Below, piece after piece: positions 14,203 to 21,715 of a DNA stretch of 49,373 nucleotides. Location: the IMG/VR virus record IMGVR_UViG_3300042115_000016, positions 1-49,373 of that record, one strand, 5' to 3'. The notes below the pieces were generated by a model that ran no database searches, was not told the DNA's origin, and saw only the letters and a program-made list of their open reading frames with translations. The translations under genes were made by a program, and so were the position numbers. How positions within the stretch are numbered: the first letter of the stretch is position 1; every line of letters begins with the position of its first letter. The DNA is from a virus.

Positions 14203-14727
14203 ATGCGAATCATGCTCGACATCGAGACAATGGGTAACGGTTCCCAAGCGGCAATCATCGCCATCGGCGCCGTGGCTTTCGATCTCAACGGTGTACACGC
14301 CAAGTTTTACTCGCAATGCAGCCTCGAATCATCCGTGAAAGCCGGACTCGTGATGGACACCTCGACGGTGCTGTGGTGGTTGCAACAGTCCGAACAAGCC
14401 CGTGCAGCGTTCAAGGGTAACGAGAAGGCTCCGACCATCTCCGAAGCGTTGGGCGACTTCTCCCGGTTCTGCTGGGAAAATCAAGTGTCCGGTATGTGGG
14501 GCAATGGCGCGACCTTCGACAACGTGATCATGTCGAATGCGTATCGCCTCACCGGTATCGATCAACCCTGGAAGTTCTGGCACGACCGGTGCTATCGCAC
14601 GATCAAGTCGATGTATCCGCAGGCGCAGTTGAAGCGGGTCGGTACGCACCACAACGCAGTCGATGACGCCGAGAGTCAGGCGGTGCATCTGATCGACATC
14701 TGCAAAACTTACGGGGTGACGCTATGA
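14203..14727 (+). CDS. 3'-5' exonuclease (DnaQ-like, Rv2179c/RNase T type)
   Basis: This 174-residue DEDD-fold exonuclease shows Exo I as MLDIETMGNG (residues 4-13, D and E), Exo II as GMWGNGATFDNVIM (about 102-115, D), and Exo III as HHNAVDDAESQAVHL (about 150-165, H and D). The spacing fits the DEDDh group of Rv2179c-like or RNase T-like enzymes. A likely role is trimming DNA or RNA ends during replication. The stop overlaps the next start (ATGA). Confidence 0.92.
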   Translation: MRIMLDIETMGNGSQAAIIAIGAVAFDLNGVHAKFYSQCSLESSVKAGLVMDTSTVLWWLQQSEQARAAFKGNEKAPTISEALGDFSRFCWENQVSGMWGNGATFDNVIMSNAYRLTGIDQPWKFWHDRCYRTIKSMYPQAQLKRVGTHHNAVDDAESQAVHLIDICKTYGVTL

Positions 14728-15002
14728 GCTGCGAATGCTACGCCGAAGTAAAGCAGAAACTTCACGATCACTTTCAAAAAGACGCGCCGGAAGGCTCGAC
14801 AAATTTTGAAATTTCCCTCGGTGGTTACCTGTTCGGTTTTACTGATGATGGTGTAACGCACCGCTCGTCGAACGATGTAAAGATCACGTATGTGGCGCCG
14901 AAGAAAGGTGGTGGTGTCAAGAAAGTCAGCAAGAAGTCATATGTCCGTGCCAGCTTTTGCCCATTTTGCGGTGTGAGTTACGAAGCGGCTGCAATAGTCT
15001 GA
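14724..15002 (+). CDS. Hypothetical protein with CxxC
   Basis: This 92-residue protein begins MSCECYAEVKQKLHDHF, has a beta-rich middle and a lysine-rich stretch (APKKGGGVKKVSKKSY), and ends with FCPFCGVSYE. Cysteines at both ends may form a zinc site. The same plan (CxC start, CPFCGxxY end) occurs in small phage proteins of unknown role. It is translationally coupled to the exonuclease and followed by a terminator. Confidence 0.65.
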   Translation: MSCECYAEVKQKLHDHFQKDAPEGSTNFEISLGGYLFGFTDDGVTHRSSNDVKITYVAPKKGGGVKKVSKKSYVRASFCPFCGVSYEAAAIV

Positions 15003-15023
15003 CCAATCTGTCACAATACGCGA

Positions 15024-15047
15024 AGCCCGGCACAGACCGGGCTTTTT
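15024..15047 (+). terminator. Intrinsic terminator before the polymerase gene
   Basis: AGCCCGG-CACAGA-CCGGGCT then TTTT. It lies 18 bases before the DNA polymerase ATG, with no recognisable promoter in between, so it may attenuate read-through into the polymerase and not fully end transcription. Confidence 0.8.
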
Positions 15048-15064
15048 CACACAGGGAGAACGAC

Positions 15065-17185
15065 ATGCGATTACTGAGTCGCTGCGAGCCTATCAACGGT
15101 TGCGGCAAGACATACCCCGCCGACCTCGACAAATGCCCCCACTGTGGTACGCCTGAAGCATTCAGCGTTGCTGCACCGCTCGACCCACGGGATTGGGGTT
15201 GGGACGAAGAGACATACCCAAATTTTTACTCGGCTGCGTTCATCCACGCCGCCACGGGGTTGGAACAGACATTCGAAATATCGGATCGTCGTAATGACTC
15301 GGCGGCTCTCATTACGTTCATGCTCGGACTGGGTCGCAGCGGTGCACGGGGTGTCGGCTTTAACAACCTGGGGTTTGACTACCCGATTGCACACTGGATC
15401 GTCGCCAACCCCCACTGTGACGTCGCCGGGATTTACGCCAAGGCAATGAGTCTGATTAATGCCTTCGACGAAGATAAGTTCGGGTCAATGATTTGGGATG
15501 ATCAACAGGTGTTCGCCCAACTCGACTTGTACAAAATCTGGCACTTCGACAACAACGCCAAACGTACCAGTTTGAAAGCGCTTGAAATCGTCATGCGGTC
15601 ACAAAACGTGATCGACCTACCGTTCCCCGTCGGGACGTACCTCACTGACGAACAGAAAGACATCACCCTTGCGTATAACCGGCACGACGTGCGCGAAACG
15701 TTGAAGTTTTACGTTCGATCACTTCCTGAAATTCATCTGCGTGAAGCGCTATCGGTGAAGTACGGGCGCAACATGCTAAACATGAGTAACACCAAGATCG
15801 GCGGTACGATCCTTGTCAGCCAGATGGAAGACGCCGGGATTGAGTGTTACGTGCGTGGTCCAGGCGGTAAACAGCCGCGCCAAACGATCCGCGCAACGAT
15901 CAAACTCGCCGATGTGATTTTCCCGTACGTGAGGTTCGAGCGCCCTGAATTCACACGGGTTCTCGAATATTTTCAGTCGATGTCGATCACTCAAACGAAA
16001 GGAACATTTGCTGACCTGACGGCGGTTGTCGACGGGTTCACGTTTGTGTTCGGCGTGGGCGGTATCCACGGATCGATTGAATCACAGGTGGTTGTGAGTG
16101 ACGACGAGTACCAGATTATTGACGTCGACGTTACGTCATTCTATCCGCGCATGGCTATCGTCAACAACATGTACCCCGAACACCTCGGTCCAGAATATTG
16201 CACCATCTACAACAGTATTTTCGAACAGCGCCGGACATTCGCAAAAGGTACCCCTGAGAACGCCGCACTCAAGGAAGCCCTGAACGCATCCTACGGCAAC
16301 TCGAACAACGCCTACAGTCCACTGTATGACCCGCAGTACACGATGCAAACCACCATCAATGGTCAATTGTTACTGTGCATGCTCGCCGAGCAATTTATGA
16401 AAATTCCCGGACTCTCAATGGTCCAGGCGAATACCGACGGCGTGACCGTGCGATGCCCACGCCCCTATCTGGATCACATGCGAGCTGTGTGCAAGTGGTG
16501 GGAAGGGGTTACCGGTCTGGAGCTTGAGGAAGCGCTGTACAGCCGCATGATGATCCGCGACGTTAACAACTACATCGCTGAATACGAGGGCGGTAAGCTC
16601 AAGCGCAAAGGTGCGTACGAATATAACACCCTGTGGCATCAAGACCCGTCGGCACAAGTGGTCGCCCGGGCGGCTGAAGCGGCATTGGTACGCGGCGAGT
16701 TGGTGCGTGAGTTCATCACCAACCACCGCGACCCGTTCGATTTTATGTGTCGCGCAAAGGTGCCTCGGTCAAACTCGTTACATCTGCGCTTCAAGGATTG
16801 GGGTATCGATCAGCAGTTGCAGGGGACGACCCGTTATTTTGTCAGCCGCAACGGTGGAACGCTCGTTAAGGTCGCACCGCCGACGGGCGAGCCTGGGACG
16901 TGGAAGCGTAAGGCGAAGCTGACCGACTCGAACTTCAACGCCGTGATGCGAGAGATTGCTGGCCAACCCGGTGAACTCGACAGCGCCGGTACACCGTGGG
17001 ACGCACGAATCCACACGGGCAACCGCAGCAAGCATGACACCCGCGAAACCGGTATATGCAGCGGCTGGCGCGTCACAGAGTGCGCCGACGCACGTCACTT
17101 CGACTGGTCAGACCTCAACAGAGAGTGGTATATCGCTGAGGCTGAAAAGCTGGTCAACCCGTTGTTGACGGGCTCGTCACGTTAA
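15065..17185 (+). CDS. Family B DNA polymerase
   Basis: This 706-residue replicative polymerase has an N-terminal four-cysteine finger (CEPINGCGKTYPADLDKCPHC, split as C7, C13, C24, C27). The exonuclease domain follows: WDEET (D47, E49), FNNLGFDYP and YNRHD. Polymerase motif A is DVDVTSFYPRM (about 353-363), motif B is KEALNASYGNSN (about 400-412), and motif C is NTDG (about 456), where most family B enzymes have DTD. The C-terminus contains TPWDARIHTGNRSKHD and WRV, a motif shared with the 10662 protein. ATG 15065 has AGGGAG upstream; a longer frame would start inside the terminator. Confidence 0.92.
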   Translation: MRLLSRCEPINGCGKTYPADLDKCPHCGTPEAFSVAAPLDPRDWGWDEETYPNFYSAAFIHAATGLEQTFEISDRRNDSAALITFMLGLGRSGARGVGFNNLGFDYPIAHWIVANPHCDVAGIYAKAMSLINAFDEDKFGSMIWDDQQVFAQLDLYKIWHFDNNAKRTSLKALEIVMRSQNVIDLPFPVGTYLTDEQKDITLAYNRHDVRETLKFYVRSLPEIHLREALSVKYGRNMLNMSNTKIGGTILVSQMEDAGIECYVRGPGGKQPRQTIRATIKLADVIFPYVRFERPEFTRVLEYFQSMSITQTKGTFADLTAVVDGFTFVFGVGGIHGSIESQVVVSDDEYQIIDVDVTSFYPRMAIVNNMYPEHLGPEYCTIYNSIFEQRRTFAKGTPENAALKEALNASYGNSNNAYSPLYDPQYTMQTTINGQLLLCMLAEQFMKIPGLSMVQANTDGVTVRCPRPYLDHMRAVCKWWEGVTGLELEEALYSRMMIRDVNNYIAEYEGGKLKRKGAYEYNTLWHQDPSAQVVARAAEAALVRGELVREFITNHRDPFDFMCRAKVPRSNSLHLRFKDWGIDQQLQGTTRYFVSRNGGTLVKVAPPTGEPGTWKRKAKLTDSNFNAVMREIAGQPGELDSAGTPWDARIHTGNRSKHDTRETGICSGWRVTECADARHFDWSDLNREWYIAEAEKLVNPLLTGSSR

Positions 17186-17193
17186 GCGACAAT
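17165..17193 (+). promoter_or_regulatory. Early promoter with palindromic operator for the IbrAB-like cassette
   Basis: TTGACG (17165-17170), 17 bases, GACAAT (17188-17193). The operator TGACG-GGCT-CGTCA is at 17166-17179. It overlaps the polymerase stop codon. The -10 covers an upstream in-frame ATG at 17192, which forces translation to begin at GTG 17222. Confidence 0.8.
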
Positions 17194-17221
17194 GACACCA
17201 TACACACCAGGGAGATACACC

Positions 17222-17875
17222 GTGCAAGATTTTGAATACCTCGCAGACCTACCACTTGACGAACGTGTTGCCGAAATTAACCGGTTGCGTGCATTGATCC
17301 ACGAGTACAGCCCGTTCAAGTCGGAACCGATTGACTTTGTACGCTGGGTGCCTACCGACTCGGTGTACGCCAACGACTACAACCCCAACAGTGTGGCACC
17401 ACCTGAAATGGCGTTGCTCGAGCATTCCATTGACCACGACGGGTTCACTCAACCAGTAGTCGGCTGGCTCGGTGAAGACGACATGTATGAGGTGGTCGAC
17501 GGATTCCACCGTACAACCGTGGCGAAGCGCTCCACCAGCGTGATGTTACGCCTACAAGGCTTCATGCCCATCGTGGCGATCCAGGCGAAGAACACCGAAC
17601 GCAACGACCGTGTGGCTTCGACCATCCGCCACAACCGGGCACGCGGCAAACACAACGTCGAATCGATGTCAGACATCGTGATCGAACTGAAGAAACGTAA
17701 CTGGTCTGACGAGCGTGTGGCTAAAGAGCTGGGTATGGACCCGGACGAAGTGTTGCGTCTGTGTCAGGTATCCGGTCTGGTCGAAGTGTTCGCCGATGAG
17801 GAATTTTCGACCGCATGGGACGCTGCGATTTTCAGCGACGAGGAACTCGACCAGATTGAAGAGGCTGACCTGTAA
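17222..17875 (+). CDS. ibrB: IbrB-like ParB/sulfiredoxin-fold protein
   Basis: This 217-residue protein has a ParB/Srx N-terminal domain: NDYNPN (51-56), LLEHSIDHDGFTQPVVGW and YEVVDGFHRT (90-98), where the DGxHR box corresponds to the nucleotide-binding GERR of ParB. A predicted helix-turn-helix follows (SDERVAKELGMDPDEVLRLC). IbrB and IbrA are a paired family, known as co-activators in E. coli and found in phages and islands. The GTG start at 17222 is preferred because the ATG at 17192 lies in the -10; AGGGAG precedes the GTG. The stop overlaps the next ATG (TAATG). Confidence 0.82.
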   Translation: MQDFEYLADLPLDERVAEINRLRALIHEYSPFKSEPIDFVRWVPTDSVYANDYNPNSVAPPEMALLEHSIDHDGFTQPVVGWLGEDDMYEVVDGFHRTTVAKRSTSVMLRLQGFMPIVAIQAKNTERNDRVASTIRHNRARGKHNVESMSDIVIELKKRNWSDERVAKELGMDPDEVLRLCQVSGLVEVFADEEFSTAWDAAIFSDEELDQIEEADL

Positions 17876-18300
17876 TGGAACGCATCTATCACACGTGGGA
17901 AAAGTGGGAGTGCTACCCCGCTGGGTTTTACGACAACAAAGGTCCGGCGTGGTTTGGCGATGACGACGGGTGTCAGGAAATGTACCGGGCGTTACTCGTC
18001 GATACCGTTTTGTTCCGCGACATCCTGAGCAAGATCATTCGTGAGTGGAAACACTCGTGTGAACATTACCTAACGAACCCGAACATGAATCGGATCGCGT
18101 GGCTCGGTCAGGCCGCAGCGGCGTACGCGTTTCGCATCCCGTCACGTTACCGGGGCGGTTACAACCTGTTGACCGAAGAACAACAGCAAGTCGCCGATCA
18201 GATCGCCTTGGATGCACTCAACGAGTGGTTGGTAGCGAATGGCGGTGAACCGCTGGCGCCGGACGAAGCGCAGTCCAAAACCGAAATGAACCTGTACTGA
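17875..18300 (+). CDS. Unknown protein between IbrB- and IbrA-like genes
   Basis: This 141-residue protein begins MERIYHTWEKWECYPAGFYD and contains GCQEMYRALLVDTVLFRDIL, KHSCEHYLTNPNMNRIAWLG and AYAFRIPSRYRGGYNLLTEE. It is helical and rich in tryptophan, tyrosine and arginine, with no motif I recognise. The first codon overlaps the IbrB-like stop, and the stop is seven bases before the IbrA-like start. Tight placement between two known partners suggests it is a third component that works with them (inference). Confidence 0.75.
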   Translation: MERIYHTWEKWECYPAGFYDNKGPAWFGDDDGCQEMYRALLVDTVLFRDILSKIIREWKHSCEHYLTNPNMNRIAWLGQAAAAYAFRIPSRYRGGYNLLTEEQQQVADQIALDALNEWLVANGGEPLAPDEAQSKTEMNLY

Positions 18301-18307
18301 GGTCACA

Positions 18308-19516
18308 ATGGAACTTAAAAAATACCTGGACATCAACGTCCTGACCGCCGCCCGTGAGCGGATCGCGTACACGTTCGATCACTTCGAGAACATTTTCATC
18401 AGCTTCAGCGGCGGCAAAGACTCGTCGGTCATGTTCCATCTGGTGATGGACGAGGCGATCAAGCGTAACCGGGTGGTCGGCGTGATGTTGATCGACTTCG
18501 AGGCGCAGTACAAACGCACGTCTGAGCACGCCGACGAGATGTTCGAGCGCTACGCCGATAACATCGACCTGCACTGGATCTGCTTACCGATAAAGCTGCG
18601 CAACGCGTCGAGCAACTTCGAACCCGTGTGGACTTGCTGGGATCCCGAGCGTAAGGCTGACTGGGTGCGCCCGATGCCAACCCGTGCAGGTGTGATCAGT
18701 GACCCGGCGCAACTCCCGTGGTTCCAACCAAACATGGAGTTCGAAGAATTTATCGTCCTGTTTGCTGAATGGTACGGCGGCGATAAACCCACAGCTGCGT
18801 TCGTGGGTATTCGTTGTGACGAGAGTCTGAACCGTTTCCGCACCATCGCCATTTTCAACAAGGGTACGCACGGTGGGAACCGCTGGACGACTGAGGTGAT
18901 GAAGGACGTATACAACGTGTATCCGATCTATGACTGGCGCACCCAGGACATCTGGATCTATCACGCCAAGAACCCAGACCGGGAACACAACGTCATCTAT
19001 GACCTGATGCACCAGGCGGGCGTCAAACCGTCGCAGCAGCGCCTGTGCCAGCCGTACGGCGACGATCAACGTCGCGGCCTATGGTTGTATCACATCTTGG
19101 AACCTGAGACGTGGTATCGCGTCGTCGCCCGCGTAAACGGTGCCAACAGTGCGGCGCTGTACGTCCAGGAGACGGGAAACATCATGGGTTACAACAAAAT
19201 CACATTGCCCGAGGGTCACACGTACAAGTCGTTTTGCAATCTGCTATTGGCGACCATGCCGAAGGTCACTCGGGATCATTTCATCCCGCGCTTCAAAGTG
19301 TTTTTACGAGGATGGAAGGGGCGCGGTTACGTCGATGGTATCCCGGACTTCGCGCCGAAGGTACTTGAAGACAAGCAATGGGCACCGTCCTGGCGCCGAC
19401 TGTGCAAAGTGCTGTTGCGTAATGACTGGTGGTGCAAAGGGTTGGGTATGACACAACCGAAGTCAGAAGCCTACGGTCGATACCTCGTCATGCGCAAAGA
19501 GAAGAAAGGTCGCTAG
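18308..19516 (+). CDS. ibrA: IbrA-like PAPS-reductase family protein (DUF3440 type)
   Basis: This 402-residue protein has the PP-loop SFSGGKDSSVM (33-43), the ATP/PAPS-binding signature of the adenine nucleotide alpha-hydrolase fold. It continues with a long DUF3440-type C-terminal region (VYPIYDWRTQDIWIYHAKNP, QRLCQPYGDDQRRGLW, GKGRGYVDGIPD-like basic loop). IbrA proteins are near 400 residues, so length agrees. True sulfate-assimilation reductases end in a C-terminal ECGLH-type motif, which is absent. A role in sulfur-based or nucleotidyl modification of nucleic acid has been suggested for this group but is not shown here. A terminator follows directly. Confidence 0.85.
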   Translation: MELKKYLDINVLTAARERIAYTFDHFENIFISFSGGKDSSVMFHLVMDEAIKRNRVVGVMLIDFEAQYKRTSEHADEMFERYADNIDLHWICLPIKLRNASSNFEPVWTCWDPERKADWVRPMPTRAGVISDPAQLPWFQPNMEFEEFIVLFAEWYGGDKPTAAFVGIRCDESLNRFRTIAIFNKGTHGGNRWTTEVMKDVYNVYPIYDWRTQDIWIYHAKNPDREHNVIYDLMHQAGVKPSQQRLCQPYGDDQRRGLWLYHILEPETWYRVVARVNGANSAALYVQETGNIMGYNKITLPEGHTYKSFCNLLLATMPKVTRDHFIPRFKVFLRGWKGRGYVDGIPDFAPKVLEDKQWAPSWRRLCKVLLRNDWWCKGLGMTQPKSEAYGRYLVMRKEKKGR

Positions 19517-19537
19517 CCCCGCAAGGGGCTTTTTATT
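19515..19537 (+). terminator. Intrinsic terminator after the IbrA-like gene
   Basis: AGCCCC-GCAA-GGGGCT then TTTTTATT, overlapping the stop codon of the 18308 gene and ten bases before the next promoter. Confidence 0.88.
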
Positions 19538-19546
19538 GTTCGGGTA

Positions 19547-19575
19547 TTGACGGGTTCGTCACGTTAAGCGATACT
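19547..19575 (+). promoter_or_regulatory. Early promoter with palindromic operator
   Basis: TTGACG (19547-19552), 17 bases, GATACT (19570-19575), with the operator TGACG-GGTT-CGTCA at 19548-19561. From TTGACGGG to CGATA it is nearly identical to the IbrAB promoter at 17165, indicating recent duplication. Confidence 0.82.
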
Positions 19576-19603
19576 GACCGGACACAACAGAGGAGTTCTA
19601 CAG

Positions 19604-19762
19604 ATGGGTTATGCAATTGTTGGGTTGTGGATGATCGCAGCCTGGGTCACACATGTGATCGTGTGCTTGAAAGTGGCGAGCTGGGGTTTCCTGATCGCCG
19701 GGGCGTTATTCTTTCCTGTTGCCATTGTACATGGTACTGGCATCTGGTTCGGGGCGTGGTGA
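19604..19762 (+). CDS. 52-residue membrane protein
   Basis: MGYAIVGLWMIAAWVTHVIV is followed by CLKVASWGFLIAGALFFPVA, giving two hydrophobic spans with a short CLK turn between them. AGGAG is placed eight bases before the ATG. Such tiny two-span proteins are common in Pseudomonas phage early regions with no assigned role; a holin-like or superinfection-exclusion function is possible. It is the only gene behind its promoter. Confidence 0.7.
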   Translation: MGYAIVGLWMIAAWVTHVIVCLKVASWGFLIAGALFFPVAIVHGTGIWFGAW

Positions 19763-19763
19763 C

Positions 19764-20039
19764 CTAACTCACGATCCGCAACCCAGCCTCGGCACTGTTC
19801 GAGGCTTTTTCACGTCTGAGCTGTTCACGCAGAATCTCTTCACGCAACGCAGACTCTCGCGCCTCCTGGCGCATTTTACGTACGTGCATGACGATGAGGG
19901 TGATCGACAGGATGATACCGACGACGGTAGCGAGTTTACCGATCTCACTCGGGATCAGATTCAACCACGTCGACAGGCCGGTCACTGTCGTGCTTGCGGA
20001 CACCACGTAGCTGGTTGGCTGAGAGTCGAGAATGCTCAT
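19764..20039 (-). CDS. Holin-like membrane protein with coiled tail
   Basis: This 91-residue protein has one span (IGKLATVVGIILSITLIVMHV, positions about 32-52) preceded by a short polar N-terminus and followed by a charged helical tail (RKMRQEARESALREEILREQ). The plan resembles small class II/III holin-like proteins of HP1-type phages, but it is on the strand opposite to the lysis genes. The start overlaps the stop of the four-span protein (ATGA). It converges with the 19604 gene, one base apart. Confidence 0.6.
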   Translation of the reverse strand: MSILDSQPTSYVVSASTTVTGLSTWLNLIPSEIGKLATVVGIILSITLIVMHVRKMRQEARESALREEILREQLRREKASNSAEAGLRIVS

Positions 20040-20133
20040 ACTTTCGGATCGCTCTGATGACTAACACGTAGGCTTGAGTCAGCATCGCGCAGACCCCCAG
20101 GGTGTAACCTGCCAGCTCTACCAGTTCCCACAT
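19945..20133 (-). CDS. Nested membrane protein overlapping two genes out of frame
   Basis: This 62-residue candidate starts MWELVELAGYTLGVCAMLTQ at ATG 20133, with AGGA eight bases upstream. It has one span followed by a basic tail (IRAIRKYEHSRLSANQLRGV). It overlaps the last 30 codons of the 20036-20506 gene and the first 30 codons of the 19764-20039 gene in another frame. Either this is a real embedded gene, as seen in spanin and holin loci, or the tail of the upstream gene is real and this is a by-product. Confidence 0.4.
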   Translation of the reverse strand: MWELVELAGYTLGVCAMLTQAYVLVIRAIRKYEHSRLSANQLRGVRKHDSDRPVDVVESDPE

Positions 20134-20506
20134 TTGAGCATTCCTGATCCGCAAGAGCGATGACTACCCCGATATACAGGGCGATAAACAGCGCGTCGTA
20201 AATTGTCGAGGGTTGATGCATCTCGTACATCGCCAACCCGACAACATTGAGGGACAGAGATACAGCGCTGAGGATCATCAACCGTACTGCCAGTTTATCG
20301 ATGGTTACGAAAAATGATAGCAGTATGATAGTAAGCGAATCAGTTAGCGCGGCGCCCATGTAGTACCATCGGTCGCTGAGCAACCCGGATACAAGGGAGA
20401 ATGTGAAGGTGGGTATAGCAAACAGGAACGCGGTTTTACGCCGTGCTGCCGACGGTTGACACCATGCAAAGATGCCAATCACGCACAGCAGCACGGGAAC
20501 GATCAT
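20036..20506 (-). CDS. Multi-span membrane protein
   Basis: This 156-residue protein has four likely spans: PVLLCVIGIFAW, TAFLFAIPTFTFSLVSGLL, LTDSLTIILLSFFVTI with LMILSAVSLSLNVVGLAMY, and YDALFIALYIGVVIALA. A polar 33-residue tail overlaps the nested ORF. Function is unknown; candidates are superinfection exclusion or lysis timing. The start overlaps the stop of the small basic protein (ATGA). Confidence 0.65.
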   Translation of the reverse strand: MIVPVLLCVIGIFAWCQPSAARRKTAFLFAIPTFTFSLVSGLLSDRWYYMGAALTDSLTIILLSFFVTIDKLAVRLMILSAVSLSLNVVGLAMYEMHQPSTIYDALFIALYIGVVIALADQECSNVGTGRAGRLHPGGLRDADSSLRVSHQSDPKV

Positions 20507-20607
20507 TTCTTGACCGACTTCTTGTCACCGGTCGGCGCCGCTGGTTTGCTACGACCCATCCCACCCGCGTCCTTGGATGGCTTCTTGTCGGCTACTTTAG
20601 GTTTCAT
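20503..20607 (-). CDS. 34-residue lysine-rich protein
   Basis: This tiny basic protein begins MKPKVADKKPSKDAGGMGRS and ends KKSVKK. It is almost entirely lysine, proline, glycine and polar residues, so it is probably disordered. It opens the minus-strand membrane-protein set and its stop overlaps the next start in ATGA. The coupling is the main support; the ribosome site is weak (GGAAGT upstream). Confidence 0.5.
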   Translation of the reverse strand: MKPKVADKKPSKDAGGMGRSKPAAPTGDKKSVKK

Positions 20608-20660
20608 GAACGACTTCCAGTATGATAAGTGCTTGACATTCTAATAGGAGCGCAACGGTT

Positions 20661-20882
20661 ATGCAATTAATCCCACAGTGGCGGGTGTGCTACAAGCGCT
20701 GGAGTACGTGGTTGCTGCTCGCGCTGGGTGGCATCAACCTGAACGACATCCTCGGGTTCCTCCCGTCAATTCAGCAGTACATGGACCCGACAGTTTACCG
20801 ATACACAATGCTGGGTCTGTCCCTGGTGACGTTCGTCGCTATCCAGATCCGTCAACATTCTGTATCGGGGCCGAAGGCATGA
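20661..20882 (+). CDS. Holin-like protein (DUF7940 type)
   Basis: This 73-residue protein begins MQLIPQWRVCYKRWSTWLLL with a first hydrophobic segment (WLLLALGGINL), then FLPSIQQYMDPTVYRYTMLG and a second span (MLGLSLVTFVAIQI) with a polar end. This matches the small 'YKRWS-WLL' membrane proteins placed before endolysins in Pseudomonas phages and annotated as holins. AGGAG precedes the ATG. Its stop overlaps the endolysin start (ATGA), consistent with a holin-endolysin pair. Confidence 0.75.
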   Translation: MQLIPQWRVCYKRWSTWLLLALGGINLNDILGFLPSIQQYMDPTVYRYTMLGLSLVTFVAIQIRQHSVSGPKA

Positions 20883-21334
20883 CTAACCTCGTGGCGTTCC
20901 TCGACACCATCGCGTACAGCGAAGGGACCGACAAAGCCGGTCAACCGACAAAGGATCGCGGGTACGACGTGCTGGTGGGTGGCGGGTTGTTCACCGGTTA
21001 CGCCGATCACCCGCGCAAGCTGATCGACCTACCGCGCCTTGGTATCAAGTCCACGGCAGCGGGGCGCTACCAGATCCTGGCGCGGTATTACGACGTGTAC
21101 AAAGCGCAACTGGGGCTGCGCGACTTCTCCCCGGCGAGTCAGGACAAGATTGCTGTACAGTTGATCCGTGAGTGTAAGGCACTGGACGACATCGACACGG
21201 GGCGTATCACCGAAGCATTGCGAAAGTGTCGGTCACGATGGGCGTCGCTCCCGGGCGCTGGTTACGGTCAACATGAGCACAAGGTCGACACGTTGGTCGC
21301 AGTGTTCAAGCGTCGTGGGGGTATCATCGTATGA
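20879..21334 (+). CDS. Endolysin (GH104 lytic transglycosylase-type, lambda R-like)
   Basis: This 151-residue enzyme has the family signature FLDTIAYSEGTDKAGQP with catalytic Glu in YSEGT (about residue 15), then GYDVLVGGGLFTGYADHPR, GIKSTAAGRYQIL and SRWASLPGAGYGQHEH. It should cleave peptidoglycan glycan strands at lysis. No signal sequence is seen, so release through a holin is expected, in keeping with the overlapping upstream gene. Confidence 0.93.
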   Translation: MTNLVAFLDTIAYSEGTDKAGQPTKDRGYDVLVGGGLFTGYADHPRKLIDLPRLGIKSTAAGRYQILARYYDVYKAQLGLRDFSPASQDKIAVQLIRECKALDDIDTGRITEALRKCRSRWASLPGAGYGQHEHKVDTLVAVFKRRGGIIV

Positions 21335-21585
21335 GTCTGACAGCGATCATCGGTATCATCATCGGTATCGTGGGTGCAATATTCGGGGCGCTCGTGATGC
21401 GACCCATTGCTAAATCCAGCGGCGTCACGGAAGGGAAAGCCCAGGCGTCACAAACCCAACAAATCGAACAGGCTCAAGCGACGGTACAGGCCGTCAAGGA
21501 ACGCGCACATGTTGAAGTCACAGTTGCTGATGATTCTGATGCTGAGCTTGACGCAAGGCTGTCAAAGCACAATCGTGCCGATTGA
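21331..21585 (+). CDS. Rz: Inner-membrane spanin (Rz-like)
   Basis: This 84-residue protein has an N-terminal span (LTAIIGIIIGIVGAIFGALV) and a periplasmic helical tail rich in Q, A and E (QQIEQAQATVQAVKERAHVE), typical of a short i-spanin. Its start overlaps the endolysin stop (ATGA). The outer-membrane partner gene is embedded in its 3' part in another frame. Confidence 0.8.
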   Translation: MSLTAIIGIIIGIVGAIFGALVMRPIAKSSGVTEGKAQASQTQQIEQAQATVQAVKERAHVEVTVADDSDAELDARLSKHNRAD

Positions 21586-21715
21586 TACGGCGTGTAGCTG
21601 GGTGAAACCGATTACCACGTCGGCAGCAGACCGGAAAGTTATGAGCCGCCAGCTCAAGGTACAAGTGGCGGCTCATAACGATTTGTACGACCTCAGGTGT
21701 GGCATTACCAAGTAA
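21509..21715 (+). CDS. Rz1: Outer-membrane spanin lipoprotein (Rz1-like)
   Basis: This 68-residue protein begins MLKSQLLMILMLSLTQGCQS, a lipoprotein signal with lipobox L-T-Q-G-C (Cys18). The start lies inside the i-spanin gene, in a different frame, giving the usual Rz/Rz1 overlap. The last 11 bases overlap, tail to tail, the end of the tail-fibre assembly gene on the other strand. Confidence 0.85.
   Translation: MLKSQLLMILMLSLTQGCQSTIVPIDTACSWVKPITTSAADRKVMSRQLKVQVAAHNDLYDLRCGITK

Noticed and set aside
14999-15022. TGACC-AATC-TGTCA near the exonuclease operon end as an operator
   Set aside because: Both halves are mismatched and there is no -10 before the terminator; too weak to list.
20632-20638. 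TTGACA upstream of the holin-like gene as a possible -35
   Set aside because: No palindrome and no -10-like hexamer at 16-18 bases; the holin ribosome site lies in that space.
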